Positions 43,730 through 52,897 of a DNA stretch of 64,000 bases are shown here, piece after piece. Position 1 is the stretch's first letter. Every line of letters starts with the position of its first letter. The position numbers and the translations under genes were made by a program. The DNA comes from Hyphomicrobiales bacterium (GTDB lineage: Bacteria > Pseudomonadota > Alphaproteobacteria > Rhizobiales > Rhizobiaceae). The notes beneath the pieces are model-generated. The model saw only the letters and a list, made by a program, of their open reading frames with translations. It made no database searches and was not told where the DNA came from. The stretch lies in assembly GCA_900466475.1 (NCBI GenBank), contig UBMI01000004.1, forward strand, positions 1-64,000, given 5' to 3'.

Positions 43730-46700
43730 CTAGGATGCCAGCAGCCAGGCCGTGCCGCGCGCCTCGATGGCGAAATCATCGAAGGAGAGGGGGCGTGCGA
43801 AGGCGTAACCCTGCAGGAGATCGCAGCCGAGATCGCGCAGCAATTCTGCGTGGGCGAGCGTCTCGACGCCCTCGGCCACTGTCTCCACGCCGAGCGAGCG
43901 GGCGATTTCGATGATGGAACTGACGAGCGCGCGCTCCTGCGAGGAGGCGACGATCGGCTTTACGAGCTGCCGGTCGATCTTCAGCCGTTTTGGCTTGAGC
44001 TTGAGCAGCGACACGATCGACGTATGACCGGTACCGAAATCATCGATCTCGATATCGATGCCGAGTGCCTTGATCCGTTCGAGATTATGCGAAACCACGT
44101 CCTCGCTTTCATCGAGGAAAATGGATTCCACCAGCTCGAAGGAAATTTCGCCGGGACGCATCTGCAGACCGCCGAGCGATTCCAAAAGGCTGCCGTCATG
44201 CAGGCGCCGTGCCGAAACGTTGACGGAGATTTTCGGTATGAAGATACCCTGTGCCGCCCAGCGCATCTTGTCGCGCAGTGCGGTTTCCAGGACGATGCGG
44301 TCGAGCGTCTGAACGACATTGATCTCGTCGGCAATGCGCAGGAACTTGTCCGGCGTGAGCAAGCCCCTGGAGGGATGGCGCCAGCGCACCAGCGCCTCGA
44401 CACCGGTCAGTTTCATCGTGCGGGCGCTGAACTGCGGCTGGTACCAGGCCGTGAACTCGCCGTTGTCGATCCCGGCCAGGATTTCATCAGCCGTGCGTTT
44501 ATTGTTGATGATGTCGGCCTGCAGATTGTGGTTGAAGAATTCGAAGCGGTTGCGGCCGAGGCTCTTGGCCCGGTAGAGCGCGATGTCGGCATTGATCAGG
44601 ACCTTGCGGGCGTCGACATGAATGCCGTTCGCCAGCGCAATGCCGATCGACACGCCACAGCGGCAGGGAAAGCCCTGGAAATCGATCGGCTGGCGCATTT
44701 CCTCGATAACGCGGCCGGCAAGCTCCGCCATCTCCTTATCGCCCACGTCGAAGGAGAGGATGACGAACTCATCGCCGCCGATACGCGCAACGACATCGCT
44801 GTCGCGCAGGCTTCTTGAAAGTACGCGTGAGGCATGCACCAGCATCGCGTCGCCGGCGGCATGCCCAAGCGTGTCGTTGATTTCCTTGAAGCGGTCGAGG
44901 TCGATATGCAGGATCGCGAATTTCTGCCGCTCGCCGCGGCCGGCATCCGTCAGATTTTCCAGCGCGATATCAAGCTTGCGGCGATTGGCGAGCGAGGTCA
45001 GCGGGTCGTGCAGGGAGTTGTGCTCGATCCTGTTCTTGGCGAGTTCCAGCTCGATGTTTTTGGTGATCGCCTCATCCTTCGCGGCCTTGAGGCGCAGCGT
45101 CATCAACGCATCCTCGGTCGAATCGAAGGCGATGCCGATGATCTTCATCTCGCCGGCCGGCGTGCGATGCACCTTGCCGACGGAACGCACGTAGCGCAGG
45201 CCGCCATTTTCATCCGGCACGCGGCAGACGAGCGTATGAGTGTCTCCGACCTGCTTGAAATGTCTGGCGCTTTCGAGCGCCAGTCCGCGATCATCGGGGT
45301 GGATGCAGGAGAGCCAGGCATCTTCGGTCACGAAAGCATTGCTCTGCTTCAATCCGTAGAGCTCGTGCATGCGCTCGTCCCAGATCGAGCCGCGCTTGCC
45401 GAGAATGGCTTCCCATATGCCGCATTGATAGGAATCGAGCGCGAGGTCGAGCTTGCCGGAGAGTTCGGAAAGCTCCGCCTCGCGGCTCGAAAGTTCTTCC
45501 AGCGCGAGTTCCAGCTCGGCATTCTTGAGCTCGCTCGTTTCCTTGGCAAGGCGAAGCGTGTTGGTGACTTCCGCATCGGCTGTCACATCCCAGACGATGC
45601 CGATTGTTTTTCCCGTGCCACCGGCATCCGTATAGAAGGCGCCGATGGAGCGCAGGTGGCGGATCCGGCCGTCTTCCCGCATCACCCTGTACTGCGCGGT
45701 GCAGGCTTCTCCCGCGATGCTGCAGCCGAAGAAATGAACCTCGGCGATTTCGCGGTCTTCCGGCACGATCGTCGAAAGCCACACTTCAAGCGGCCGGCTG
45801 CCTTCGATCGACTTGAGGCCGTGAAGGGTGGATGCACGTGCGTCCCAGGAAAGGTTGGTGGCGTTCTCCTGCAACTCCCATATGCCGATGCGCGAAGATT
45901 CCAGCGCCAGGTTAAGGCGCTGCGACAGTTCGAGAAGTTTGGCTTCGCGGGCCTCGAGCTGCGTGATGTTACGGTTGCGTTCGCCGAGCAGCAGGGTCGC
46001 GAAGAAGATCGGGATGATGATCACGCAGCCCGCGGCGACGATGATCAATCGCAGTTCATGCCGATTGCCGGGAACCGCGTGCCAGCCGTCGTTCGGCACT
46101 GCCGCCAGTTCCCATCGCCCGCCCGCGAAGCTCATCTTGCGGCGGAGCGGGTCCTTTTCGTAAATATTGGCGGGGCCGAAGAAGGGCGCAGCCGTCTCAT
46201 TCGGAATGCCGATGTCGCGCACCGCGATCGACAGATGGTCGAGATGCGGATAGCGCTCCTGATTTTCGCTGTTGCGCGCTGGCATCAGGCCGGTCGACTC
46301 GTAGAACATGTTTTGGTCTATGACCACCTCGACCGCGCCCCAGATGCGGCGCTGGCCGTTCTGTTTGACGAAAACCGGAAAGAAGATCGCGAAGGCGTTT
46401 TCTGCATCCGTCGTCTTGAAGGGGCCGTAGAAGCGTGCCGACTGGTCGCCGGCATTGCGGCTGATCGACATGCGCTCCATCAGCCGCTCGCGCACATCCT
46501 TGCCGATTCGGTCCTTGTCGGATTGCGCCGGATAGACCGATTTGACAATGAAATCAGGCGCGAGCGCAATATTGATGAAATGCGGGTTCTGGATCAGCAG
46601 CCAATTGATCTGCCGCTCCATCTCCGCCTCGTTCGTCTGCGTGCTGAGCGAGATCAGGTTGGAAAGGTCGCGGACGGCGGTAATATCCATATTGATCTGC

Positions 46701-46912
46701 GCCATCACGCGGGCACGGATCAGGTTGGTCTCGTTTTCAGTACGGATGTGCAGCTCGCGCAGATAGGCAGCAGTATTCGCGCGGTCGAGTGCAAAGCCGA
46801 CGGCAATAACGACGATGGCCACGATGGCGGAAACCAGCAGAGAGACGCGCGTATTCTTCAGAACACGCCGCAGCTGGTTGCCGTTGCTCAGCCGGAATTG
46901 CAAATCACACAC
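43730..46912 (-). CDS. Membrane GGDEF-EAL cyclic-di-GMP enzyme with CHASE and PAS domains
   Basis: A 1,060-residue sensor. A membrane helix at about 23-43 and another near 285-307 enclose a periplasmic CHASE-type domain. Two PAS-like domains follow (about 335-460 and 495-620; each ends in a W/IGIxxDxT-like strand), then GGDEF at 712-716 (RIGGDEFVIL, intact) and EAL at 839-841 (TGVEALVRWRHP, with DDFGTGHTS and VAEGVET intact). Both catalytic motifs are complete, so it could make and break cyclic-di-GMP; which dominates is unknown. No RxxD I-site is obvious before GGDEF. Monocistronic; a leader of about 240 bases separates it from the divergent DUF1344 gene. Confidence 0.93.
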   Translation of the reverse strand: MCDLQFRLSNGNQLRRVLKNTRVSLLVSAIVAIVVIAVGFALDRANTAAYLRELHIRTENETNLIRARVMAQINMDITAVRDLSNLISLSTQTNEAEMERQINWLLIQNPHFINIALAPDFIVKSVYPAQSDKDRIGKDVRERLMERMSISRNAGDQSARFYGPFKTTDAENAFAIFFPVFVKQNGQRRIWGAVEVVIDQNMFYESTGLMPARNSENQERYPHLDHLSIAVRDIGIPNETAAPFFGPANIYEKDPLRRKMSFAGGRWELAAVPNDGWHAVPGNRHELRLIIVAAGCVIIIPIFFATLLLGERNRNITQLEAREAKLLELSQRLNLALESSRIGIWELQENATNLSWDARASTLHGLKSIEGSRPLEVWLSTIVPEDREIAEVHFFGCSIAGEACTAQYRVMREDGRIRHLRSIGAFYTDAGGTGKTIGIVWDVTADAEVTNTLRLAKETSELKNAELELALEELSSREAELSELSGKLDLALDSYQCGIWEAILGKRGSIWDERMHELYGLKQSNAFVTEDAWLSCIHPDDRGLALESARHFKQVGDTHTLVCRVPDENGGLRYVRSVGKVHRTPAGEMKIIGIAFDSTEDALMTLRLKAAKDEAITKNIELELAKNRIEHNSLHDPLTSLANRRKLDIALENLTDAGRGERQKFAILHIDLDRFKEINDTLGHAAGDAMLVHASRVLSRSLRDSDVVARIGGDEFVILSFDVGDKEMAELAGRVIEEMRQPIDFQGFPCRCGVSIGIALANGIHVDARKVLINADIALYRAKSLGRNRFEFFNHNLQADIINNKRTADEILAGIDNGEFTAWYQPQFSARTMKLTGVEALVRWRHPSRGLLTPDKFLRIADEINVVQTLDRIVLETALRDKMRWAAQGIFIPKISVNVSARRLHDGSLLESLGGLQMRPGEISFELVESIFLDESEDVVSHNLERIKALGIDIEIDDFGTGHTSIVSLLKLKPKRLKIDRQLVKPIVASSQERALVSSIIEIARSLGVETVAEGVETLAHAELLRDLGCDLLQGYAFARPLSFDDFAIEARGTAWLLAS

Positions 46913-47149
46913 CCCTACATTCGCGCCGACTTTAGGGGGCAGGGGTTAATTTACGATTGCGCGCATTCGCGGCCGCTAAATCACGTAAACAGAGAGAAAA
47001 AGACGGTTAAACAGGCCTCTTGATTATCGGTAAAATCCTATTCATCAATTGGGCGCCGAAAGCCATTCTTCCGGGCAATTTTCGCCATATTCAGGAGTTT
47101 ATCTGTGGCCACTCGATATTCATGGCAGCGCTTAAAGGGGATTGCCGAC

Positions 47150-47410
47150 ATGCGTTTCGTTATTGCTACGCTTCTGGCGACGGCAAATTTTCTTTCGCCC
47201 ATGAGCAGTTTTGCCGAGAGTGCCGATGTCGAGGCGACGATCAAGAAGGTCGACACTACCAATCTCGTCTTGACGCTGGATGACGGCAAGACCTATCAGG
47301 CGCCCGAGGAATTCGATTTCGAAGGCCTGAAGGCCGGCGTCAAGGTTGTGATCTTCTATACGGAAGTCGACGGCAAGCGCGTCATCAACGATCTCGACAT
47401 CGTCAAGTAA
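47150..47410 (+). CDS. DUF1344 small exported protein
   Basis: An 86-residue protein: signal peptide MRFVIATLLATANFLSPMSS ending at FAES, then a single small domain EATIKKVDTTNLVLTLDDG, TYQAPEEFDFEGLKAGVKV and a C-terminal INDLDIVK. This matches the rhizobial DUF1344 family, predicted periplasmic small beta-barrels of unknown function. ATG 47150 is used because AAGGGG lies about ten bases upstream; the open frame extends to 47105 without support. It is convergent with the histidine phosphatase gene. Confidence 0.87.
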   Translation: MRFVIATLLATANFLSPMSSFAESADVEATIKKVDTTNLVLTLDDGKTYQAPEEFDFEGLKAGVKVVIFYTEVDGKRVINDLDIVK

Positions 47411-47426
47411 GCAAGGATCTGCAGGA

Positions 47427-48017
47427 TCAGATCCAGCCGATCTGGCCTCGCGACGTCTCGATCTTCAAAATCCGGTCCTGCGGGATTTCGCCTTCGGAGG
47501 CGACATCCTTGGGAAGGTTGGAGATTAGCTTGAACAGACTTCTGATGACACCGCCATGGGTGACGCAAACGGTTGGCCGGTCGACTGAATTCAGCCATGC
47601 GCCTGTTCGCCACGACATGATCTCGTAGCTTTCCGCATCCTCGCCCGGCGGAATGAAATCCCACTTGTTGATGTTGCGTTCCGTCACTCGCTCGGCCTGA
47701 GAGACCCTGAGCTGCTTTATCGTATAGCCTTCCCAGTCGCCAAAGGAGACTTCGACCAGGCGTTCGTCGGTTCGATAGTCCTTGGGCGGAAGCCCCATGG
47801 CTGATCGCATGATCTCCATGGTCTCGCGCGTGCGCCCGAGCGGGCTTGCGACGAAATCGAATTCCGTATCCTCGCCCTTCAGGACCGCCGCAAGGGCGAT
47901 CCCGTTCTGTCTTGCCTGTTCGCGGCCGATCGCATTGATCGGAATATCCTTCTGCCCCTGCAGGCGGCGTTCCGCATTCCAGTCGGTCTGGCCGTGTCTG
48001 ATCACATAGATAAGCAC
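47427..48017 (-). CDS. Histidine phosphatase family protein (second copy)
   Basis: A 196-residue phosphoglycerate-mutase-like protein. YVIRHGQTDWNAERRLQGQKD is the catalytic N-terminus, ASPLGRTRETMEIMR the second arginine region, VEVSFGDWEGYT the acid, and VCVTHGGVIRSLF the second histidine. It resembles GpmB-like broad phosphatases and is not a glycolytic mutase by length. It follows fabI by 32 bases on the same strand and is likely co-transcribed. It is only distantly similar to the copy at 8096-8674. Confidence 0.9.
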   Translation of the reverse strand: MLIYVIRHGQTDWNAERRLQGQKDIPINAIGREQARQNGIALAAVLKGEDTEFDFVASPLGRTRETMEIMRSAMGLPPKDYRTDERLVEVSFGDWEGYTIKQLRVSQAERVTERNINKWDFIPPGEDAESYEIMSWRTGAWLNSVDRPTVCVTHGGVIRSLFKLISNLPKDVASEGEIPQDRILKIETSRGQIGWI

Positions 48018-48049
48018 GGGGATCGGCTCCGCTTCGCAGGTAAGGACGC

Positions 48050-48868
48050 TCAGTCCTTGATGACGGAAATGTCAGGCGCGTCCACAGCCTTCATGCCGAT
48101 GACATGATAGCCGCTGTCGGCGTGATGCACTTCACCCGTCACGGAACGCGACAGGTCCGAGAGCAGGTAGAGGCCGACATCGCCCACTTCCTCGATGGTC
48201 ACGGTACGACGCAGCGGCGCGTTATACTCGTTCCACTTGAGGATGTAGCGGAAATCGCCGATGCCGGAGGCCGCAAGCGTCTTGATCGGGCCTGCCGAAA
48301 CGGCGTTGACGCGGATGTTCTTCGGTCCGAGGTCGACGGCGAGATATTTGACGCTCGCTTCGAGTGCCGCCTTGGCAACGCCCATGACGTTGTAGTTCGG
48401 CATCACCTTCTCAGCACCGTAATAGGTGAGGGTGAGCATCGAACCGCCTTCCGTCATCAACTTCTCGGCGCGCCGCGCGACCGACGTGAAGGAGTAGACG
48501 GAGATCTGCATGGTCTTGGTGAAATTGTCAGGCGTCGTATCGACGTAACGGCCGGTCAGCTCGTCCTTGTCGGAGAAACCGATCGCATGCACGATGAAAT
48601 CGATCTTGCCCCACAGCTTCTCGACGTTTTCGAAAACGGCATCGATCGTGGATTCGTCGCTGACGTCGCAATGGCCAACCATGACGGCGCCGATTTCGGC
48701 AGCCAATGGCTCCACGCGCTTCTTCAGGGCATCGCCCTGATAGGTGAATGCAACTTCTCCGCCCTGCGCATGAATGGCCTTGGCAATACCCCACGCAATC
48801 GAACGATTGTTGGCGACACCCATGATGACGCCGCGTTTGCCTGCCATGAGGCCGGATGCTTGAGCCAT
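48050..48868 (-). CDS. fabI: Enoyl-[acyl-carrier-protein] reductase (NADH)
   Basis: A 272-residue SDR-superfamily enzyme. The cofactor region is GVANNRSIAWGIAKAIHAQG, and the FabI-specific catalytic pair is Y159-x6-K166 (YNVMGVAK), with Y149 nearby. It reduces the enoyl double bond at the end of each fatty-acid elongation cycle and is the target of triclosan-type inhibitors. The start MAQASGLMAGKRGVIMG is normal for rhizobial FabI. It is followed by a histidine phosphatase gene and preceded, 122 bases away, by the J-domain gene. Confidence 0.96.
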   Translation of the reverse strand: MAQASGLMAGKRGVIMGVANNRSIAWGIAKAIHAQGGEVAFTYQGDALKKRVEPLAAEIGAVMVGHCDVSDESTIDAVFENVEKLWGKIDFIVHAIGFSDKDELTGRYVDTTPDNFTKTMQISVYSFTSVARRAEKLMTEGGSMLTLTYYGAEKVMPNYNVMGVAKAALEASVKYLAVDLGPKNIRVNAVSAGPIKTLAASGIGDFRYILKWNEYNAPLRRTVTIEEVGDVGLYLLSDLSRSVTGEVHHADSGYHVIGMKAVDAPDISVIKD

Positions 48869-48990
48869 ATTTCGCTTCCCTAGGAATTCTGATGATCCTG
48901 CCTATGGCATAGGCCGTTAATCGGTTCAAGCAGGCCCAAGATCATCAACTGTTAGGCATCGTAACAAAGGGTGCGATTGTCACCAAAATT

Positions 48991-50199
48991 TCATAAAAAT
49001 AGCCCTTCACGCATGCTGCGCATGAGATCGGTGACCTTATCGTCTGGTTTTTCCCACAACATAATGCGCAATTCGACGACGAGATCGCCTTTTCCACCGC
49101 TGTCGTTGGGCAGCCCCTGGTCGGGAATGCGGATCGTCTTGTCGGAACCGGACCAGGCGGGGACCGTTACATTGACCGGTCCCTGCGGACCATCGACGCG
49201 CGCTTCGGTGCCAAGCACTGCGTTTTCGATGTTGAGCGGCAGGACGGCATGCACGTCGAAACCATCGACGGTGAATCTCGGATCGGGCGCGATATGGATG
49301 TTGATGACGGCATCGCCGCGTTGCATGCCCGGCAACTTGAACCCCTGGCCCTTGAGCCGGACCTGATGGCCTTCGGTCGTGCCGGCTGGCAGGGCAAAGC
49401 CGACTTCACGGCCTTCCGGAAGAGAAACCGTCGTCCAGCTGCCCCTCATGATGTCTTCGATCGAGACGGTGGCAGTTGCCACCTCATCCGGTGCTTTTTC
49501 AGGGCCTGGCTGACCGGTGCCGGTGAAGCGGCGCACCAGCGAGGTCAGAAGGCTGAGCGGCAGGGACATGTTGACGCCACTGCCGGTCGTGGCCTCCGTC
49601 TGCTCATCCTCCGCCCTGGCGGTTTCGGATTCTGCTGTCTCCTGTTCCGGTTGCCGGGCCGCGTCGGCCGCATGCGGCTTGGCCTGTGCCTGCTGGGAGT
49701 GCGCCTGCTGAGAGTATGCTTGCTGTGCCTGCGGTTGCGCCTGCGCGCCGGCGCTGCGGGTCGCTTGTGCGCCAAAGATGCGCTCGACCATCTCTTCTGC
49801 CGCTTCGGTCGAGCCTGCCTGCTGCTGCTTGGCACCTGCCGCTGCGGCTTTCTGCGCATTGGCATTGGCGCGTGCAAGCTCTTCCATCACCCGCTCGGCA
49901 TTGGCCTGAGCGGCCTTGGCGCGGGCAGCAGCCTCACGCGCAGCTTGACGCTGCTGCATGATCGTCTGCTCCTGCTTTTTTGCTTCAGCCATGCGTACGG
50001 CGCTGTCGAAGAGATTGCGCTTTCGCGGATCTTTCAGTGTTTCATAGGCGCGACCGATCTCGGCGAAACGCGCGGTGGCCGTGGGGTCGCCCTGATTGTG
50101 ATCGGGATGCACGGCCTTGGCCATGTTGCGCCAGGCCGCCTTGATTTCGTCCGCATCCGCGTCGCGCTTGACGCCCAGAACCTTATATGGATCACGCAT
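48991..50199 (-). CDS. J-domain co-chaperone with Ala/Gln-rich linker
   Basis: A 402-residue type II-like DnaJ. The J domain is at residues 1-70 with the Hsp70-activating HPD (KAVHPDHNQGDP). Residues of about 85-225 are a low-complexity Ala/Gln/Glu linker (runs such as AQPQAQQAYSQQAHSQQAQ) in place of a Gly/Phe region, and there is no zinc finger. The C-terminal substrate-binding domain is normal (VSIEDIMRGSWTTVSLPEGR ... GEGxV-type KGQGFKLPG, DIVVELRI). It assists DnaK. ATG 50199 matches J-domain starts; a GTG at 50292 would add 31 atypical residues. Confidence 0.92.
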   Translation of the reverse strand: MRDPYKVLGVKRDADADEIKAAWRNMAKAVHPDHNQGDPTATARFAEIGRAYETLKDPRKRNLFDSAVRMAEAKKQEQTIMQQRQAAREAAARAKAAQANAERVMEELARANANAQKAAAAGAKQQQAGSTEAAEEMVERIFGAQATRSAGAQAQPQAQQAYSQQAHSQQAQAKPHAADAARQPEQETAESETARAEDEQTEATTGSGVNMSLPLSLLTSLVRRFTGTGQPGPEKAPDEVATATVSIEDIMRGSWTTVSLPEGREVGFALPAGTTEGHQVRLKGQGFKLPGMQRGDAVINIHIAPDPRFTVDGFDVHAVLPLNIENAVLGTEARVDGPQGPVNVTVPAWSGSDKTIRIPDQGLPNDSGGKGDLVVELRIMLWEKPDDKVTDLMRSMREGLFL

Positions 50200-50480
50200 T
50201 GTTCGCACCGCCGCTGTCGCAATCCGGGAGGCATCTTCCTCGTGGCGCTCCCGGAAACCGAATCTCAACTCATGACGCGCCTCCCCGTTCACGACAGGAA
50301 AGCACGCTCGTCGGCCGATCGTGCGGGAGAGTTGCTAATCACTTCTTATTTCCGAAGCTGGATATGGGGTGTTTTGCCACTAATGGTTAGTCTTTCACTA
50401 AACATTGAAGCGAATCGGCACGCCGCATTAACCCTGAAGTTTCAGGGTGGCCAACGCCGCAAAACGGGTAAAGGAGCGGA

Positions 50481-50939
50481 TCAGCTTTCCGGCTGGAAGC
50501 TCAGAAGCTGCCAGTTGCCGCCGCCGACAAGGCAGGTCTTGCCGTAGAATTTGGCGATACCGACATAGGAATGGCGTGTCGTGCGGAATTGCCGGCAGAC
50601 CTGACCGGCATCATTGTTCTCGACGATCGTGTCGATGACGCCGGCGCTGCCGGTCGAGGCATTGGCCCAGGGAAGCGGCTGCCCCTCGAGTTTCTGGATA
50701 TCGGCCGACGTCACGGCGTTGCGCACCGTCATCTCGTCGGAAAGCGTATCGGTGCTCGGGGCGGGCTGCGGCACCGTGCCGGTCGCAACCGAACGATCCA
50801 CCTTTGCCGAGCTCAGGAAGTCGAACCCTCCGGTCATGCAGCCGGAAAGTGACAGGATCGCAATACCGACGATGGAGAGTCTGACGCTGCGGCGCAGCGA
50901 ACCCTTTGTATGGCGATGTGTCTTTGCTATGACTTCCAC
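50481..50939 (-). CDS. RT0821/Lpp0805-type surface lipoprotein
   Basis: A 152-residue putative lipoprotein. The signal sequence SIVGIAILSLSGC ends in a lipobox with C34 as the modified residue. The rest ends in the RT0821/Lpp0805 pattern: VCRQFRTTRHSYVGIAKFYG, TCLVGGGNWQLLSF, with two further cysteines. This family is a surface-antigen type of unknown function. The start is taken as GTG 50939, with AAGGA correctly placed upstream; the open frame continues to 51164 but overlaps pdxH's start. It is divergent from pdxH. Confidence 0.85.
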   Translation of the reverse strand: MEVIAKTHRHTKGSLRRSVRLSIVGIAILSLSGCMTGGFDFLSSAKVDRSVATGTVPQPAPSTDTLSDEMTVRNAVTSADIQKLEGQPLPWANASTGSAGVIDTIVENNDAGQVCRQFRTTRHSYVGIAKFYGKTCLVGGGNWQLLSFQPES

Positions 50940-51003
50940 CCTGCATCCTTCCCCAGTCTGAGAGGCTGGGTCAGTTTTTAGAAACCTCGGGATTTGAATT
51001 AAT

Positions 51004-51624
51004 ATGTCGGCAAACGGGTTAACAGCTGGTGACTTTACGGAAAGTGAAGAGCCCTTCAAGCTCTTTGGGGAGTGGATGAAGGAGGCGGAGGCTTCCGAAC
51101 TCAACGACCCCAATGCTGTCGCGCTCGCGACGGTCGATGAAGATGGGCTGCCCAATGTCCGCATGGTTCTCCTGAAGGGTTTCGATACTGACGGATTCGT
51201 CTTCTACACGAATTTCGAGAGTCAGAAAGGTCGCGAAATCTTGGGACAGAAGAAAGCTGCCATGTGTTTCCACTGGAAAACGCTGCGCCGTCAGGTGCGC
51301 GTTCGCGGCCCTGTCGAACTGGTCACCGACGCAGAGGCCGACGCCTACTTTGCGACCCGTGCCCGCGGCAGCCGCATCGGCGCCTGGGCTTCCAAGCAGT
51401 CGCGCCCGCTCGAAAGCCGCTTTGCTCTGGAAAGGGCGGTTGCCGAATACACGGCGCGCTACGCCATCGGCGACATTCCGCGCCCGTCTTACTGGTCTGG
51501 CTTCCGGATCCGCCCGACCTCGATCGAGTTCTGGAAAGACCAGAAGTTCCGGCTGCACGACCGGATCGAATTCCGCCGGCCGACGCCCAAGGGGGGCTGG
51601 GACAAGGTGCGGATGTACCCGTAA
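51004..51624 (+). CDS. pdxH: Pyridoxamine 5'-phosphate oxidase
   Basis: A 206-residue FMN enzyme. The conserved stretches are [53 protein letters not shown], and the C-terminal [14 protein letters not shown] ... LHDRIEFRR, which form the FMN and PLP sites. It oxidises pyridoxamine- or pyridoxine-5'-phosphate to pyridoxal phosphate with oxygen. ATG 51004 is the normal start. FMN supply links it to ribB in this window. It is convergent with the polysaccharide deacetylase gene. Confidence 0.96.
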   Translation: MSANGLTAGDFTESEEPFKLFGEWMKEAEASELNDPNAVALATVDEDGLPNVRMVLLKGFDTDGFVFYTNFESQKGREILGQKKAAMCFHWKTLRRQVRVRGPVELVTDAEADAYFATRARGSRIGAWASKQSRPLESRFALERAVAEYTARYAIGDIPRPSYWSGFRIRPTSIEFWKDQKFRLHDRIEFRRPTPKGGWDKVRMYP

Positions 51625-51629
51625 AGAAC

Positions 51630-52664
51630 CTATTTCCCAAGCAGTTTCAATGGAATGCCTGATGCCAGCGCCGAAACATAGCGTGACCTCTGGTAAAAGC
51701 CGTTGAGCGAGATACGCGGCATATAGGTGGGCTCGCTTGCTGCCGGAATGCCCGGCTGCGTTGTCACGGCTACGGCAAAGCCGAGCTTTGCCGCAAGCTC
51801 CGCTTCACGGCCCTTTGTTGCCTCCTTCGTTCCATAGGGAAAAGCGATTGTCCGGGGACGAATGCCGGTGATCGATTCGACATAATCTGCCGAGATTTCC
51901 ATCTCGATGCGGGCTTCTGCATGCGGCAGGCGGGCAAGTGCCCTGTGGCTGATAGTATGGGCGCCGAGACTGGCGAGCGGGCTTGCGGAAAGCTCTCGCA
52001 GTTCCTGCGGTCCCATGACCAGTTCCCGCGCAATGTCGAGCGGCTCGATCCCGTGGCGCCGCGCCAGCGCATCCACCTCGGCGAGCGCGCGGCTCTCGTC
52101 CTGCCTGTGGATAAACTCGGCAAGCCTCTCGAAGGCGTCCCATTTCCGGACGAGCGTATCGAGCGCCAGTCTCTCCCTGCCGCGGCCGAAATTGAACTCG
52201 ATGCTATTTTCCCGGTTAAGCAGCAGTGCCAGCGTTTCCCACCAGATGCTGTGCGAGCCCTCGGCAAAGCCCTGCGCTATGAAAATGGTAAAGGGCGCCT
52301 GATGCCGTTCGAAGACGGGCAGGGCATGGATCAGATTGTTGCGATACCCGTCATCCAGTGTGAAAGCGGCGAACAGGCGATCGTCCTGCGGGTCCGACAA
52401 CAGGGAGGGCACCGCATCGAGCGGCACGAAACGATAGCCCATTCGTCTCAGGCGCCGGAGCGTTGAATCCAGAAATTCTGGTGTTATTTCAAGGTGCTGG
52501 TTCGGTTCGAACGGTTGGGCGACATGCGGGCGCACATGATGGAGCGTGAAGATGACGCCGCGTCCGCGGGCCTCCTTCATGAGCCCGGCAGCGCTCGCCA
52601 GCCACGCCGCTTCCAGGCCGCCGCCGATCGTGATGCGCTTCAGCCGCCGCTTCCACTGCCCCAT
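51630..52664 (-). CDS. Polysaccharide deacetylase family protein
   Basis: A 344-residue NodB-homology (carbohydrate esterase 4) protein. The first motif is AAFTLDDGYRNN (D-D metal pair), the second SLGAHTISHRAL (H-T-x-S-H type), and RTIAFPYGTKEA is the third. Members remove acetyl groups from chitin-like or peptidoglycan sugars or cell-surface polysaccharides. No signal peptide is evident with the chosen start ATG 52664, so it may act on cytoplasmic precursors. A frame to 52781 exists but lacks support. Confidence 0.88.
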   Translation of the reverse strand: MGQWKRRLKRITIGGGLEAAWLASAAGLMKEARGRGVIFTLHHVRPHVAQPFEPNQHLEITPEFLDSTLRRLRRMGYRFVPLDAVPSLLSDPQDDRLFAAFTLDDGYRNNLIHALPVFERHQAPFTIFIAQGFAEGSHSIWWETLALLLNRENSIEFNFGRGRERLALDTLVRKWDAFERLAEFIHRQDESRALAEVDALARRHGIEPLDIARELVMGPQELRELSASPLASLGAHTISHRALARLPHAEARIEMEISADYVESITGIRPRTIAFPYGTKEATKGREAELAAKLGFAVAVTTQPGIPAASEPTYMPRISLNGFYQRSRYVSALASGIPLKLLGK

Positions 52665-52897
52665 TTTTCCCGTGACCCCGCTTTGTAATCGTGTCACACA
52701 GGCTACCAATACCGCCGTTAAACCTTGCTGAATCCCGGAGGGAAAACGGGTTGTTGACCGGCTGTTAACCAAGCGAAACAAAAGCTTGGAAAAAACTTGG
52801 GCGTTGCCTCAAAGTCGCGCCAGATTATGGGCATCTGTCACAATACGGGACATAATTCCGGTTGTAGCGACTCGCCGGGTATAATGAGGGGAAGTGC

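Noticed and set aside
44834..47023. A 729-codon open frame antisense to the GGDEF-EAL gene, and similar long antisense frames over glyS (2730-3947), dxs (32538-34397) and tldD (56754-57830)
   Set aside because: They arise from the high GC at third positions of the real genes; their products have no domain-like character, and the opposite strand encodes a clear protein family.
52880..52885. TATAAT just before the carboxypeptidase gene, looking like a perfect -10 element
   Set aside because: No -35 element at a suitable distance, and transcription would start after the GAGGGG ribosome site.
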